From Neobacillus niacini NBRC 15566 (GTDB taxonomy: Bacteria > Bacillota > Bacilli > Bacillales > Cytobacillaceae): a stretch of DNA of 64,000 nt. The stretch lies in assembly GCF_001591505.1 (NCBI RefSeq), contig NZ_BCVA01000003.1, positions 1 through 64,000 of the forward strand. Direction: 5' to 3'. Positions 51,769-59,897 of the stretch are shown here, piece after piece. The notes beneath the pieces were generated by a model that had not been told where the DNA came from, did not search any database, and saw only the letters and a program-made list of their open reading frames with translations. A program made the translations under genes and the position numbers. Every line of letters starts with the position of its first letter. Position 1 is the stretch's first letter.

Positions 51769-52827
51769 GTGGAAATAGGATTAAGTACGTTTGTAGAAAC
51801 AACACCGGATGTTGAGACTGGTAAGGTGATTAGTCATGCACAACGAATACGTGAAGTGGTGGAGGAAATTGTCCTCGCTGATAAGGTGGGGCTTGATGTC
51901 TTTGGAGTAGGTGAACATCATCGCGAGGATTATGCAGCCTCATCACCTGCGGTCGTGTTAGCCGCAGCAGCGTCACAAACAGAGCGAATTCGGTTAACTA
52001 GTGCGGTTACCGTACTTTCATCTGATGACCCAGTAAGAGTTTTTCAGGACTTTGCGACACTTGACGCCATTTCAAATGGACGTGCCGAGATTATGGCAGG
52101 TCGCGGCTCTTTCATCGAATCCTTTCCGTTGTTTGGCTATGATTTAAAGGACTATGATCAGTTATTCGAAGAGAAGCTTGATCTTCTATTAAAACTAACG
52201 AAGTCTGAGAAGGTAACCTGGAAAGGTGAACATCGGCCATCCATAAATAATTTGGGTGTGTATCCAAGACCTGTTCAAGATCCACTCCCAGTATGGATTG
52301 GAAGCGGCGGTAATCAGGAGTCGGTTATTCGTGCGGGTCTGCTCGGATTGCCACTTGTACTAGCAATCATTGGTGGAAGTCCACAGCATTTTGCTCCGCT
52401 CGTCCAGCTTTATAAAAAAGCAGCTGAACACGCTGGTCATGATGCTTCAAAATTGCCAATTGCCTCGCATTCGCATGGTTTTGTAGGCGAAAGCACAGAA
52501 GAAGCCGCGGCGAAGTTTTTCCCATCTACCCAACAGGCGATGAACAAATTAGGACGCGAGCGTGGATGGGGAAGATATGACCAAACAACTTTTGATGCGG
52601 CACGCAGTCTACATGGAGCCTTGTATGTAGGTGATCCACATGTGGTTGCTGAAAAAATCATTAATCTGCGAAAAACTGTTGGAATCACTCGTTTTATGCT
52701 CCACTGCCCAGTAGGCACCATGCCGCATGAGGATGTAATGAGGTCGATCGAATTATTAGGAAAAGAAGTTGCACCGATTGTTCGTGAAGAAGTTGCTAAG
52801 TGGGAAAAGGAAAACGAGGGTAAGTAA
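51769..52827 (+). CDS. Luciferase-like (LLM) flavin-dependent monooxygenase
   Basis: A 352-aa TIM-barrel flavoprotein of the bacterial luciferase family. Landmarks are GLDVFGVGEHHREDYAASSP, RIRLTSAVTVLSSDDPVRVF, GRAEIMAGRGSF and LPVWIGSGGNQESVIRAG. GTG at 51769 follows AGTAGGAGG. It reduces or oxygenates an unknown substrate using FMNH2. The TetR gene upstream, the DsbA-family gene and the YdhR-like remnant suggest an aromatic- or sulfur-compound-handling cluster, which I infer only from proximity. Confidence 0.9.
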   Translation: MEIGLSTFVETTPDVETGKVISHAQRIREVVEEIVLADKVGLDVFGVGEHHREDYAASSPAVVLAAAASQTERIRLTSAVTVLSSDDPVRVFQDFATLDAISNGRAEIMAGRGSFIESFPLFGYDLKDYDQLFEEKLDLLLKLTKSEKVTWKGEHRPSINNLGVYPRPVQDPLPVWIGSGGNQESVIRAGLLGLPLVLAIIGGSPQHFAPLVQLYKKAAEHAGHDASKLPIASHSHGFVGESTEEAAAKFFPSTQQAMNKLGRERGWGRYDQTTFDAARSLHGALYVGDPHVVAEKIINLRKTVGITRFMLHCPVGTMPHEDVMRSIELLGKEVAPIVREEVAKWEKENEGK

Positions 52828-52881
52828 TAGAGAAATAACGATTTTTAATAATTGCACCCGAAAATCGGAGGAAAGTTTGGT

Positions 52882-52919
52882 GGGTAACAATCGCGCGTAC
52901 AAGGTTACCTAAAATTTGA
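52882..52919. repeat. Single GGTAAC-type unit
   Basis: GGTAACAATC, nine bases, GGTTACC and an AAAATTTG tail match the first unit at 20627 (GGTAACAATC ... GTTACC ... GAAATTTG) at most positions. It is the third intergenic site of the family in this window. Confidence 0.6.
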
Positions 52920-52931
52920 AAATATATAATT

Positions 52932-52968
52932 GGGGTCACAATTCGAAGTGAATTGTGGCCCTATTTTA
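52932..52968 (+). terminator. Terminator of the LLM monooxygenase
   Basis: A 12-bp stem (GGGTCACAATTC with GAATTGTGGCCC, one mismatch) with a 5-base loop, then TATTTT. Confidence 0.8.
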
Positions 52969-53079
52969 GTAGGAATCATTTCTTCGGTCAATCATTGCTT
53001 TTGTAATCAAATCCGTTCAATTTGTTCCTGAAGTCTTCATAAGTTCACCTTGGCATGTTTCTTGCGTTGATGTTTAATA

Positions 53080-53319
53080 TTGTTATTACATTCATGGGAG
53101 GGACAAGGAGAAGTATTAGGTCTAAGACTCACCATTAACAGGGCTTCACAATTTTCAGCGCCATTTGTTTTCGGGGGAATTGGTACAGCTACAGGTGTAG
53201 GATCACTATTCTTTTTTATCGGTACAATTATATTTACGGGAACATTTTTTACGAGAATTAAAGAAGACAAGGAAGCAGCTTCAGATAGCTTTAATAAAGC
53301 CAAAATAAAACTAGCTTAA
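53080..53319 (+). pseudogene. Remnant of an MFS transporter (C-terminal fragment)
   Basis: The 79-residue frame reads as the last two helices of a major facilitator: GEVLGLRLTINRASQFSAPF, then GGIGTATGVGSLFFFIGTIIFTG and a basic tail. No matching N-terminal 300 residues lie upstream; the preceding 250 bp has only short pieces in another frame (LALMFNIVIT). There is no ribosome binding site for a 79-aa protein. It is the decayed end of a deleted gene. The stretch 53320-53548 that follows has no gene apart from a very short ORF at 53476-53511. Confidence 0.6.
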
Positions 53320-53548
53320 CTGATTTAAAATAAAGTTTGGCAGGTGATATCATACTAACTCTTTAAAAAGAAATGGTATTGGTAGTTTACTACCTTAACT
53401 TGCCATTAGGTCATAACTCAGTGCTCTTTTATAGAACAGGTTCATAAATGATCGACATAAGTATGGAGGGGAAGTATGATTAACCAGTATACATTTTTTA
53501 CAAAGCAATGAAGGACCTGAACAAATTATGTTGAGAGGAGTTTTGCCA

Positions 53549-54106
53549 GTGAATCAAGCTTTACTTGTAATTGATGCCCAGCAGGAATTGATTGAGGGAA
53601 ATGAAAATGAGACCAGTGTTTTTAATAAAGAGGAACTCTTGAAAAATATTAACTTGGTTATTGAAAAAGCAAAAGAAGCTGAAGCATTGGTGGTTTTTGT
53701 AAGGGATAAAGATGTGGCTTCTGGTGAAGGAAAAGGGTTTCAAGTTCATCAAAAAATTAATATTCCTTCTGCTTCCATGATTTTTAATAAAAAAGCAACC
53801 AATTCATTTTATGGGACAGGTTTGCTAGATTACTTGAAAGATAATGAAATCGATCATCTTGTCGTCATGGGATGCCAAACTGAATACTGTATAGATTCGG
53901 CTGTAAGAACCGCAACAATTAATGGTTTTGATGTGACCCTTGCAGCAGATGGGCATTCCACAAGGGATTCGTCCGTCCTTACTGCCGAACAAATCATCAA
54001 TCATCATAATAATACACTTCATGGACATGACAACGTTGACCATTTTGTGCTCGTTCGAAAAAGTGAAGAAGACTTGTTTCAACCTACACATAATAACTAC
54101 AGATAA
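53549..54106 (+). CDS. Isochorismatase-family cysteine hydrolase
   Basis: A 185-aa alpha/beta hydrolase of the nicotinamidase/isochorismatase fold. Its triad is Asp9 (LLVIDAQQE), a lysine at about 82 (FNKKATNSF) and Cys114 (QTEYCIDSAVRTA). The GTG at 53549 is eight bases after GAGAGGAG; the frame opens at an unsupported TTG at 53528. Substrate unknown: amides such as nicotinamide or N-carbamoyl compounds are typical. Single gene with its own terminator. Confidence 0.88.
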   Translation: MNQALLVIDAQQELIEGNENETSVFNKEELLKNINLVIEKAKEAEALVVFVRDKDVASGEGKGFQVHQKINIPSASMIFNKKATNSFYGTGLLDYLKDNEIDHLVVMGCQTEYCIDSAVRTATINGFDVTLAADGHSTRDSSVLTAEQIINHHNNTLHGHDNVDHFVLVRKSEEDLFQPTHNNYR

Positions 54107-54118
54107 AAAGGGTTTGTA

Positions 54119-54159
54119 ATAGACCAACAAATTGTAATTAGATTTGTTGGTCTATTTTA
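54119..54159 (+). terminator. Terminator of the isochorismatase-family gene
   Basis: A 14-bp stem (ATAGACCAACAAAT and complement) with a 9-base loop, then ATTTT. Confidence 0.85.
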
Positions 54160-54249
54160 ATGGTCATTTTAAAAAAATTATCTTTTTTTACATGAAAATC
54201 AAACATATGTTCTATAATTAAGAGTGTCAATCGAAATGGGGGAATTAGA

Positions 54250-54501
54250 GTGTATTTCAATCTTGAAGTCCATCTTTGCATCGAAGGAACAGGAATTTTA
54301 TCGAAGGGAAGGATTGCAGCTAGGAAAAAAAGTGAAATTCCATTGGTGGCATATCAGATGATACGAGACATTAAGCGAGACACGGGTTATCGTACAACCT
54401 TAATCCAACAGGTTATTGTAAATGGAACAGTGGATATAACAGAGGAGGTTAAGATAATCGATTGTATGCCCATTCCTCCTTTAGATACTATCTTTTGGTA
54501 A
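54250..54501 (+). CDS. 83-aa protein of unknown function
   Basis: A small soluble protein starting with GTG at 54250 after GGGGGAATT. The sequence is mixed alpha/beta (LEVHLCIEGTGIL, LVAYQMIRDIKRDTGY, TLIQQVIVNGTVDITEEVKI). I do not recognise the family. No further gene shares its strand before the SMR leader. Confidence 0.6.
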   Translation: MYFNLEVHLCIEGTGILSKGRIAARKKSEIPLVAYQMIRDIKRDTGYRTTLIQQVIVNGTVDITEEVKIIDCMPIPPLDTIFW

Positions 54502-54648
54502 TTACTTGTAATAGCCAATAGCTTTTATGAGGGTTAGCCACGTAGCTTATGCCCATGGAATTTTGGTAGAACGAGATAAGGTATTAAATATTTGGAACCT
54601 TTCAGTAACAATATCGTATATAATTGTAGCTAAAGAGTAGGTCAAAAC

Positions 54649-54672
54649 GCATCGCAAACTGCGGTGCTTTTT
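54649..54672 (+). terminator. Terminator-like hairpin in the SMR leader
   Basis: GCATCGC and GCGGTGC pair over 7 bp (one wobble) with a 5-base loop, followed by TTTTT. It lies 38 bp before the SMR start and about 20-25 bp after a TATAAT at 54619-54624, so a transcript from that promoter would have to read through it. This may be an attenuator. Confidence 0.6.
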
Positions 54673-54710
54673 GTATTAGAAATAAAGTTGCCCAGGAGGA
54701 CGGAATAACA

Positions 54711-55088
54711 GTGTCGTACCTATATTTAGCACTTGCAATAATCGGGGAACTTATCGGTTCTTCTTTATTAAAAGCATCTGAAGGATTTTCAAAACTGTTT
54801 CCTACGATAGGGGTAATAATAGCTTTTGTTAGTTGTTTTTTCTTTTTGTCATTGTCATTAAGGACCATCCCTTTAAATACTGCGTATGCAATATGGTCAG
54901 GAATTGGAATGGTTGCTACTACAATTATTTCCGTTTTAATTTGGAAAGAAAAAATTAACACTGCTAGCATTTTAGGAATCATACTTATTCTTGTTGGTGT
55001 TGTAATATTAAATTTGTTCGGGCCAGGACATGGCGAATCTGGTCATGAAACAAGTGAAACTATAACAATCAATGAAAAAATGGAATAA
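54711..55088 (+). CDS. SMR-family small multidrug/guanidinium transporter
   Basis: A 125-aa four-helix membrane protein of the small multidrug resistance family. The essential glutamate is Glu13 in ALAIIGELIGSSLLKASEGF, and the second helix has the GYAIWSG-like TAYAIWSGIGMVATTI. The tail is His/Glu-rich (GHGESGHETSETITI). GTG at 54711 follows AGGAGGACG. SMR proteins work as antiparallel dimers; whether this one moves quaternary amines or guanidinium is not clear. It is alone, without the partner gene of paired SMRs. Confidence 0.9.
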   Translation: MSYLYLALAIIGELIGSSLLKASEGFSKLFPTIGVIIAFVSCFFFLSLSLRTIPLNTAYAIWSGIGMVATTIISVLIWKEKINTASILGIILILVGVVILNLFGPGHGESGHETSETITINEKME

Positions 55089-55136
55089 CGAATAGAGAAG
55101 GATTATTTTACTCATTTAGACGCCCCCCGTATATAT

Positions 55137-55180
55137 AAAAAATGACTGACAAATTAACCTACAATTTGTTAGTCATTTTT
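55137..55180. terminator. Bidirectional terminator between SMR and acyl carrier protein genes
   Basis: A 17-bp stem (AAAAATGACTGACAAAT with one mismatch) and 9-base loop, T-runs at both ends. Confidence 0.85.
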
Positions 55181-55185
55181 GGTTC

Positions 55186-55422
55186 TTATTTGTTACGTTG
55201 GTTCTGAATATAGTTTACGACATCGCCGACTGTTTGAAGTGTCGCTGCAACTTTGTCACTAATTTCAATTGCGAATTCATCTTCTATCTCCATTGTCAGA
55301 TCGACCATATCAAGTGAATCAGCTTCAAAATCATCTTTGAAGGATGATTCCAGTTTGATATTTTCCATTTTGATTCCTAGTTGGTCTGCAATAATAGGTT
55401 TTAACTTTTCAAATGTGCTCAT
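55186..55422 (-). CDS. Acyl carrier protein, stand-alone copy
   Basis: A 78-aa four-helix carrier with the phosphopantetheine serine Ser36 in the EADSLDMVDL motif. The sequence is acidic as usual. AGGAGGTT precedes the ATG at 55422. The housekeeping acpP of Bacillus lies in the plsX-fabD-fabG cluster; this one is alone with no fatty-acid or polyketide genes nearby, so it is probably a second ACP with a special partner. Confidence 0.93.
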   Translation of the reverse strand: MSTFEKLKPIIADQLGIKMENIKLESSFKDDFEADSLDMVDLTMEIEDEFAIEISDKVAATLQTVGDVVNYIQNQRNK

Positions 55423-55590
55423 GGTGACAACCTCCTACGTTTTCATACTCTCTATTATAACAACCTATTAAGGAACATAAAACAAAAACCAAAAATTGAG
55501 TTTGCTCTCGTGAAGATTTTAAACATTAAAGGATAAAAACAATTTTTGTGAAGAAAACTACTGCTATTAATTCTAGTTAGGAGTGTACAG

Positions 55591-55953
55591 ATGGAACAGA
55601 ACCTTTATGAAAAAGTTGGTGGAGAAGAAGCCATTGCAAAAGTGGTGGACTATTTTTACTCAGAGTTGGTTCTTAAAGATGATACAGTTAATCAATTTTT
55701 TAAAGAAACAGATATGGAAAAACAACGCCGTCATCAGTCTAAATTTATTAGTTTTGCATTAGGAGGTCCAAATCAATATTCTGGACAATCTATGGCAAAA
55801 GCTCACGAAGGGATGAATCTTCAACCCGTTCATTATAGTGCAATCGAAAAACATTTACACGACGCGCTTGCTCACTTTGGAGTAGATGAAACAGATATAG
55901 ATACAGCATTAACGAAAGTGGCAACATTGCGAGACGACATATTGTATAAATAA
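55591..55953 (+). CDS. Truncated haemoglobin, group I
   Basis: A 120-aa 2-on-2 globin. The proximal haem histidine is His72 in MAKAHEGMNLQPVHYSAIE; LYEKVGGEEAIAKVVDYFY forms the N-terminal helix, and NQFFKETDMEKQRRHQSKF the E-helix region. Group I globins bind O2 or NO. AGGAGTGTACAG precedes the ATG. Single gene. Confidence 0.92.
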   Translation: MEQNLYEKVGGEEAIAKVVDYFYSELVLKDDTVNQFFKETDMEKQRRHQSKFISFALGGPNQYSGQSMAKAHEGMNLQPVHYSAIEKHLHDALAHFGVDETDIDTALTKVATLRDDILYK

Positions 55954-55988
55954 CAAAATAAATTTAGGAATTTCAGAAAAGAAGGTTA

Positions 55989-56014
55989 GGCTGCCGTTTG
56001 GTGGCTTTTTCTTT
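55989..56014 (+). terminator. Weak terminator of the truncated haemoglobin gene
   Basis: A short imperfect stem (GGCTGCC with GGTGGC) and GTTT loop, then TTTTTCTTT. Confidence 0.5.
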
Positions 56015-56183
56015 ATTAATAAAAAACGTTTATATAATAAAAACTATTATGATTCAACAAATTAAAACGAAGAAGCAATAATACAGTAATGCGTTAATAC
56101 GGTCCATTGCTAGAAAATTCTAAGAAGTTTATAATCTCTTAAAGAATAGATATAAAAGAAAGTTTTTATTGGAGGAGTATAGG

Positions 56184-57551
56184 TTGGGGAAAATTCATCA
56201 AAGTGAGAAACTACATCGCGGGTTAGATAACAGACATATCCAGCTAATTGCCCTAGGGGGTGCAATTGGAGTTGGATTATTCTATGGTTCCAGCGCAACG
56301 ATTCAAATGGCTGGGCCATCGATTTTGTTCTCCTATTTAGTAGGAGGTTTAGTTATTTTCACCATAATGAGAGCACTTGGGGAAATGGCGGTAGATGAAC
56401 CTGTTTCGGGTTCATTTAGTTCGTATGCAAATCGTTATTTAGGGGCATTTGCAGGGTACTTTACTGGCTGGACCTATTGGTTTATGTGGGTTGTTGTTGG
56501 AATGGCAGAAATAACAGTAGTGGGTGTTTATGTGAATTACTGGTTCCCAGACATTCCACAATGGCTGACAGCACTGGCTGTACTAGTGTTGATTACCATG
56601 ATCAATCTTGCAAACGTAAAAGCATTCGGGGAGTTTGAATTCTGGTTTGCGATGGTTAAAGTTGTAGCCATTATCGGTATGATTCTCCTTGGATTAGGGA
56701 TAATCTTCTTTGGAATCGGAAACGGTGGAAAGCCAATCGGCTTCGAAAACCTATGGATTCATGGAGGATTTATGCCAAATGGGGTCACAGGTATTTTAAT
56801 GTCGTTGGTACTTGTGATGTTTTCATTTGGCGGGGTAGAATTGATTGGTATTACGGCAGGAGAGGCGAAAAATCCCCAAAAATCGATTCCATCAGCAATT
56901 AATAATGTGGTTTGGAGAATATTAATTTTTTATATTGGTGCATTAGGAATTATGATGGTTTTATATCCTTGGAATGAGATCGGGGCAAATGGCAGTCCGT
57001 TTGTATTAATTTTTGATAATGTTGGAATTCCAGGTGCTGCTCACATTATTAACTTCGTGGTGATAACAGCAGCATTATCTGCTTTTAACAGCGGGCTATT
57101 CAGTTCTGGAAGAATGCTATACAATTTATCTCTACAAAATAATGGCCCAAAGTACTTCGGAAAACTTAATAAGAATGGTAATCCTAGACGTGGAATTTTG
57201 TTTTCATCTTTGTTTTTATTAGTGGCAGTTGTATTAAATTACTTTGTTCCCGAAAAAGTATTTATATATATATCATCAGTCGCTACGGTTGCCGTCATTA
57301 CTAGCTGGACAATTATTCTGATAACACAATTAAAATTCAGACAATCAAAAACAAAACAAGATATCGAAAAACTAGCATTCAAAATGCCATTATATCCAGT
57401 TACCACTTATTTAGCTTTGACTTTTTTAGCCCTTGTGATTGTCTTAATGGCATTTATTGAAGGAATGCGAATAGCATTAATTGTTGCACCCGTATGGTTC
57501 CTAATTCTATATTTAGGATATAAATTTAAAAACAAAGGTACAGCAATTTAA
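56184..57551 (+). CDS. APC-family amino acid permease (YbxG/AapA group)
   Basis: A 455-aa permease with 12 helices. The first helix HIQLIALGGAIGVGLFYGS is the substrate-binding unwound region, followed by MRALGEMAVDEPVSGSFSSYA; GGVELIGITAGEAKNPQKSIP and SAFNSGLFSSGRMLYNLS are typical of the AAT subfamily. It resembles the YbxG threonine and AapA alanine permeases of Bacillus; the exact substrate is inferred only. TTG at 56184 lies six bases after GGAGGAG; an in-frame TTG at 56169 overlaps it. Confidence 0.9.
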   Translation: MGKIHQSEKLHRGLDNRHIQLIALGGAIGVGLFYGSSATIQMAGPSILFSYLVGGLVIFTIMRALGEMAVDEPVSGSFSSYANRYLGAFAGYFTGWTYWFMWVVVGMAEITVVGVYVNYWFPDIPQWLTALAVLVLITMINLANVKAFGEFEFWFAMVKVVAIIGMILLGLGIIFFGIGNGGKPIGFENLWIHGGFMPNGVTGILMSLVLVMFSFGGVELIGITAGEAKNPQKSIPSAINNVVWRILIFYIGALGIMMVLYPWNEIGANGSPFVLIFDNVGIPGAAHIINFVVITAALSAFNSGLFSSGRMLYNLSLQNNGPKYFGKLNKNGNPRRGILFSSLFLLVAVVLNYFVPEKVFIYISSVATVAVITSWTIILITQLKFRQSKTKQDIEKLAFKMPLYPVTTYLALTFLALVIVLMAFIEGMRIALIVAPVWFLILYLGYKFKNKGTAI

Positions 57552-57594
57552 TGAATTAAACGATGAGATAAACTTTCACATCTCGATTGTTATT

Positions 57595-57624
57595 TAAAGA
57601 GGGAAGATTATTTAACTTCCCTCA
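57595..57624 (-). terminator. Terminator overlapping the DUF1284 stop
   Basis: A GAGGGAAG/CTTCCCTC stem that includes the stop codon, followed on the minus strand by a short T-rich tail (TTTAAAT). It is weaker than others here. Confidence 0.5.
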
Positions 57625-58024
57625 AGCCATTACCGTTCAGAATCTCTTGAATACCTTCTTCACAAACTCCATAAGACCTCCAGGAGCAAGATTTACAAAC
57701 TTTTTGAATATCGGAAGGTACAATATACTTTCGAATGCGCAACTCAATGTCCTCCCATGCCAGAGTTTGACCAATCTGCAGTCCTAATCTCTCTAAAATC
57801 AAGGCATCTCTTTTATAGATATTGCCATCTTCACAGTGGTATACTCCTGAGTTTGGGTACTTTTCACATAACTGATCAGGACCCTCTACAAGTTGAATAT
57901 TTATCTTGGGATTTTCTCTTAAAGTTTGGTGCAGTCTTGTCATATTTTCCACATATTCTTCGGAATAGCCCATTCCTCGATAGCCCAAAAGACAAAATAG
58001 ATGATGACCCCGTAGCTTGAACAT
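57608..58024 (-). CDS. DUF1284 protein, putative metal or Fe-S binding
   Basis: A 138-aa cytoplasmic protein matching DUF1284 (PF06935): LRGHHLFCLLGYRGMGYSEEYV at the N-terminus and a C-terminal Cys cluster (CKSCSWRSYGVCEEG), with a further Cys in CEKYP and HCEDGN. The seven or so conserved cysteines suggest a metal or Fe-S site. GGGGGAAATTT precedes the ATG. Function unknown. Confidence 0.85.
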   Translation of the reverse strand: MFKLRGHHLFCLLGYRGMGYSEEYVENMTRLHQTLRENPKINIQLVEGPDQLCEKYPNSGVYHCEDGNIYKRDALILERLGLQIGQTLAWEDIELRIRKYIVPSDIQKVCKSCSWRSYGVCEEGIQEILNGNGLREVK

Positions 58025-58264
58025 AAATTTCCCCCATTTAAAACAATTCGATCAACATTCATATGTTAACCTTAAATTTATATTGGTTTACTAATTGCTT
58101 TTATGATACCATATCTTACAAAATTAGAGTGTACTTCTGGGGAAAATTAGAATTAAACAAAGTTTAGATAATAATGCATAAAGGTCCTGCAAAATAGACT
58201 TACCATTGTAGATAACCTATAATATCAAATAGTAAAAACATAATACGAACTAAAGGTGAAGCTA

Positions 58265-59620
58265 ATGAAAAACTATTCGAGGGTCTTTAAAGGGACTGCT
58301 TTTACGAGCAAGTCGCCAACAGAAATACATATACTAAAAGATTATCTTTTCTGTATCGATGACATAGGAATGATCGTGAAAGTCATTGCGCCTGCAGAAC
58401 AAGAATATAATGCAATACTTAAAACATACGAAAATAAAGTTCAGACTTTAAAAGAAGGTCAATATTTTCTACCAGGCTTTGTTGATTTGCATGTGCACGC
58501 GCCTCAATGGGCGCAATCAGGAACAGCTTTGGATATTCCCCTGTACGATTGGTTAAATAGGTACACCTTCCCGTTGGAATCAAGATTCTCAGATCTTGAT
58601 TTTGCCGAAAAGGTCTATCGGGAGGTTGTAAGCACGCTGTTGGCAAATGGCACCACGACAGCACTTTATTTTGCTACGGTCCATAAAGAGGCAAGCTTAT
58701 TGTTAGCTCGATTTTGTGCAGAAAAAGGGCAGCGCGGTTTAGTGGGTAAGATTGTAATGGATAATCCTGATCAAACTTCAGAAATCTACCGAGACGCTGA
58801 TACGCAAACCGCATTAAAGGATACCGAGGATTTCATTATAGCGGTCAACGAATTAGCTAAAACAACGAAACAGGGTGTATACCCAGTGGTGACACCGCGG
58901 TTTATTCCGAGCTGTACCGATGAAGCATTAAAGGGTCTGGGAGAATTAGCGGCTAAGTATGATACATATGTACAATCGCATTGCAGTGAAAGTGATTGGG
59001 AGCATGGATATGTAAAGGATCGGTTCCAAAAAAATGATGCCTTCGCTTTACATGATTTTGGACTATTACGTGAAAAGTCGGTTATGGCGCATTGCAATTT
59101 CTTACATGATGACGATGCAGATTTATTTGTAAAAACAGGTACTGCAGTCTGCCATTGCCCTATCTCGAATGCCTACTTTGCCAATAGCGTTATTCCTATC
59201 GCCCATTTGCATTCAAAAGGCGTAGAAATTGGCTTAGGCTCTGATATCTCAGGGGGTTTTTCCCCGAGCATTTATGATAATGCCAGACAAGCTGTTATTT
59301 CCTCAAGAATGTTAGAGGATGGAGTAAATACCTCACTGCCAGCTAAGGAACGTGGTGTACCAAATTCACGAATTACCATTAATGAAGCCTTTTATTTTGC
59401 AACTGCCAGCGGGGGAGAAAGCTTAAGCCTCCCAATCGGCCGATTAGCCGAAAACTTTGCCTGGGATGTTCAAATCATTGATACCACAGTAGCAACAGCA
59501 AAATTACCAATTTTTGAGGAGGACCTACAAGACATCTTCCAAAAAATCATGTATTTAGTTCGTCCAGAAAATATCATTGAAGTTTGGGTGCAAGGTGAAA
59601 AAGTACATTCTCGGTATTAA
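58265..59620 (+). CDS. guaD: Guanine deaminase
   Basis: A 451-aa amidohydrolase that turns guanine into xanthine. Zinc and catalytic motifs are GFVDLHVHAPQW, VQSHCSESDWEHGY, VMAHCNFLHDDD, the GTAVCHCPISN loop, and the metal aspartate in GLGSDISGGF. ATG at 58265 lies five bases after AAAGGTGA; GTG at 58256 overlaps that site. It is alone, not in a purine operon, and no purine riboswitch was seen in front of it. Confidence 0.93.
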   Translation: MKNYSRVFKGTAFTSKSPTEIHILKDYLFCIDDIGMIVKVIAPAEQEYNAILKTYENKVQTLKEGQYFLPGFVDLHVHAPQWAQSGTALDIPLYDWLNRYTFPLESRFSDLDFAEKVYREVVSTLLANGTTTALYFATVHKEASLLLARFCAEKGQRGLVGKIVMDNPDQTSEIYRDADTQTALKDTEDFIIAVNELAKTTKQGVYPVVTPRFIPSCTDEALKGLGELAAKYDTYVQSHCSESDWEHGYVKDRFQKNDAFALHDFGLLREKSVMAHCNFLHDDDADLFVKTGTAVCHCPISNAYFANSVIPIAHLHSKGVEIGLGSDISGGFSPSIYDNARQAVISSRMLEDGVNTSLPAKERGVPNSRITINEAFYFATASGGESLSLPIGRLAENFAWDVQIIDTTVATAKLPIFEEDLQDIFQKIMYLVRPENIIEVWVQGEKVHSRY

Positions 59621-59655
59621 GGAGGACCGTGAACAATAAATACGAACTAAAAAAC

Positions 59656-59691
59656 TGTCTATCAATTAATGTAACTTGATAGGCATTTTTT
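59656..59691 (+). terminator. Terminator of guaD
   Basis: A 10-bp stem (TGTCTATCAA, one G-T) with a 10-base loop and six T residues. Confidence 0.8.
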
Positions 59692-59897
59692 GTTGAGCTT
59701 TTATGGAGTTCAATTTTAACTGTTTCTTGAAAAAGACGTTGAATATAAAATATAAGAAAACAAATACGACAAATTATGGGAATAATAAAGTATAATGTGA
59801 AAGGTATTAAATAGTAATATTTAATTAAATAGTCATATACATAATGAACATCATTATTGCAGGATTCCAATTTTGAGGGATATGAAAGGTAACGAAG

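Noticed and set aside
53037..53303. Minus-strand 88-aa ORF opposite the MFS remnant
   Set aside because: It mirrors the transporter fragment, has no ribosome binding site and a composition typical of a reverse-frame shadow.
54500..54710. Guanidine (ykkC-type) riboswitch before the SMR gene
   Set aside because: None of the conserved ykkC, mini-ykkC or ykkC-III core sequences could be found; only a terminator-like hairpin is visible.
58025..58264. Purine riboswitch before guaD
   Set aside because: The conserved purine aptamer loops and a terminator are missing; the sequence is plain AT-rich DNA.
59574..59870. Minus-strand 98-aa ORF over the guaD end and intergenic region
   Set aside because: Low-complexity Ile/Tyr/Leu-rich product from AT-rich DNA, no ribosome binding site, and it crosses a terminator.
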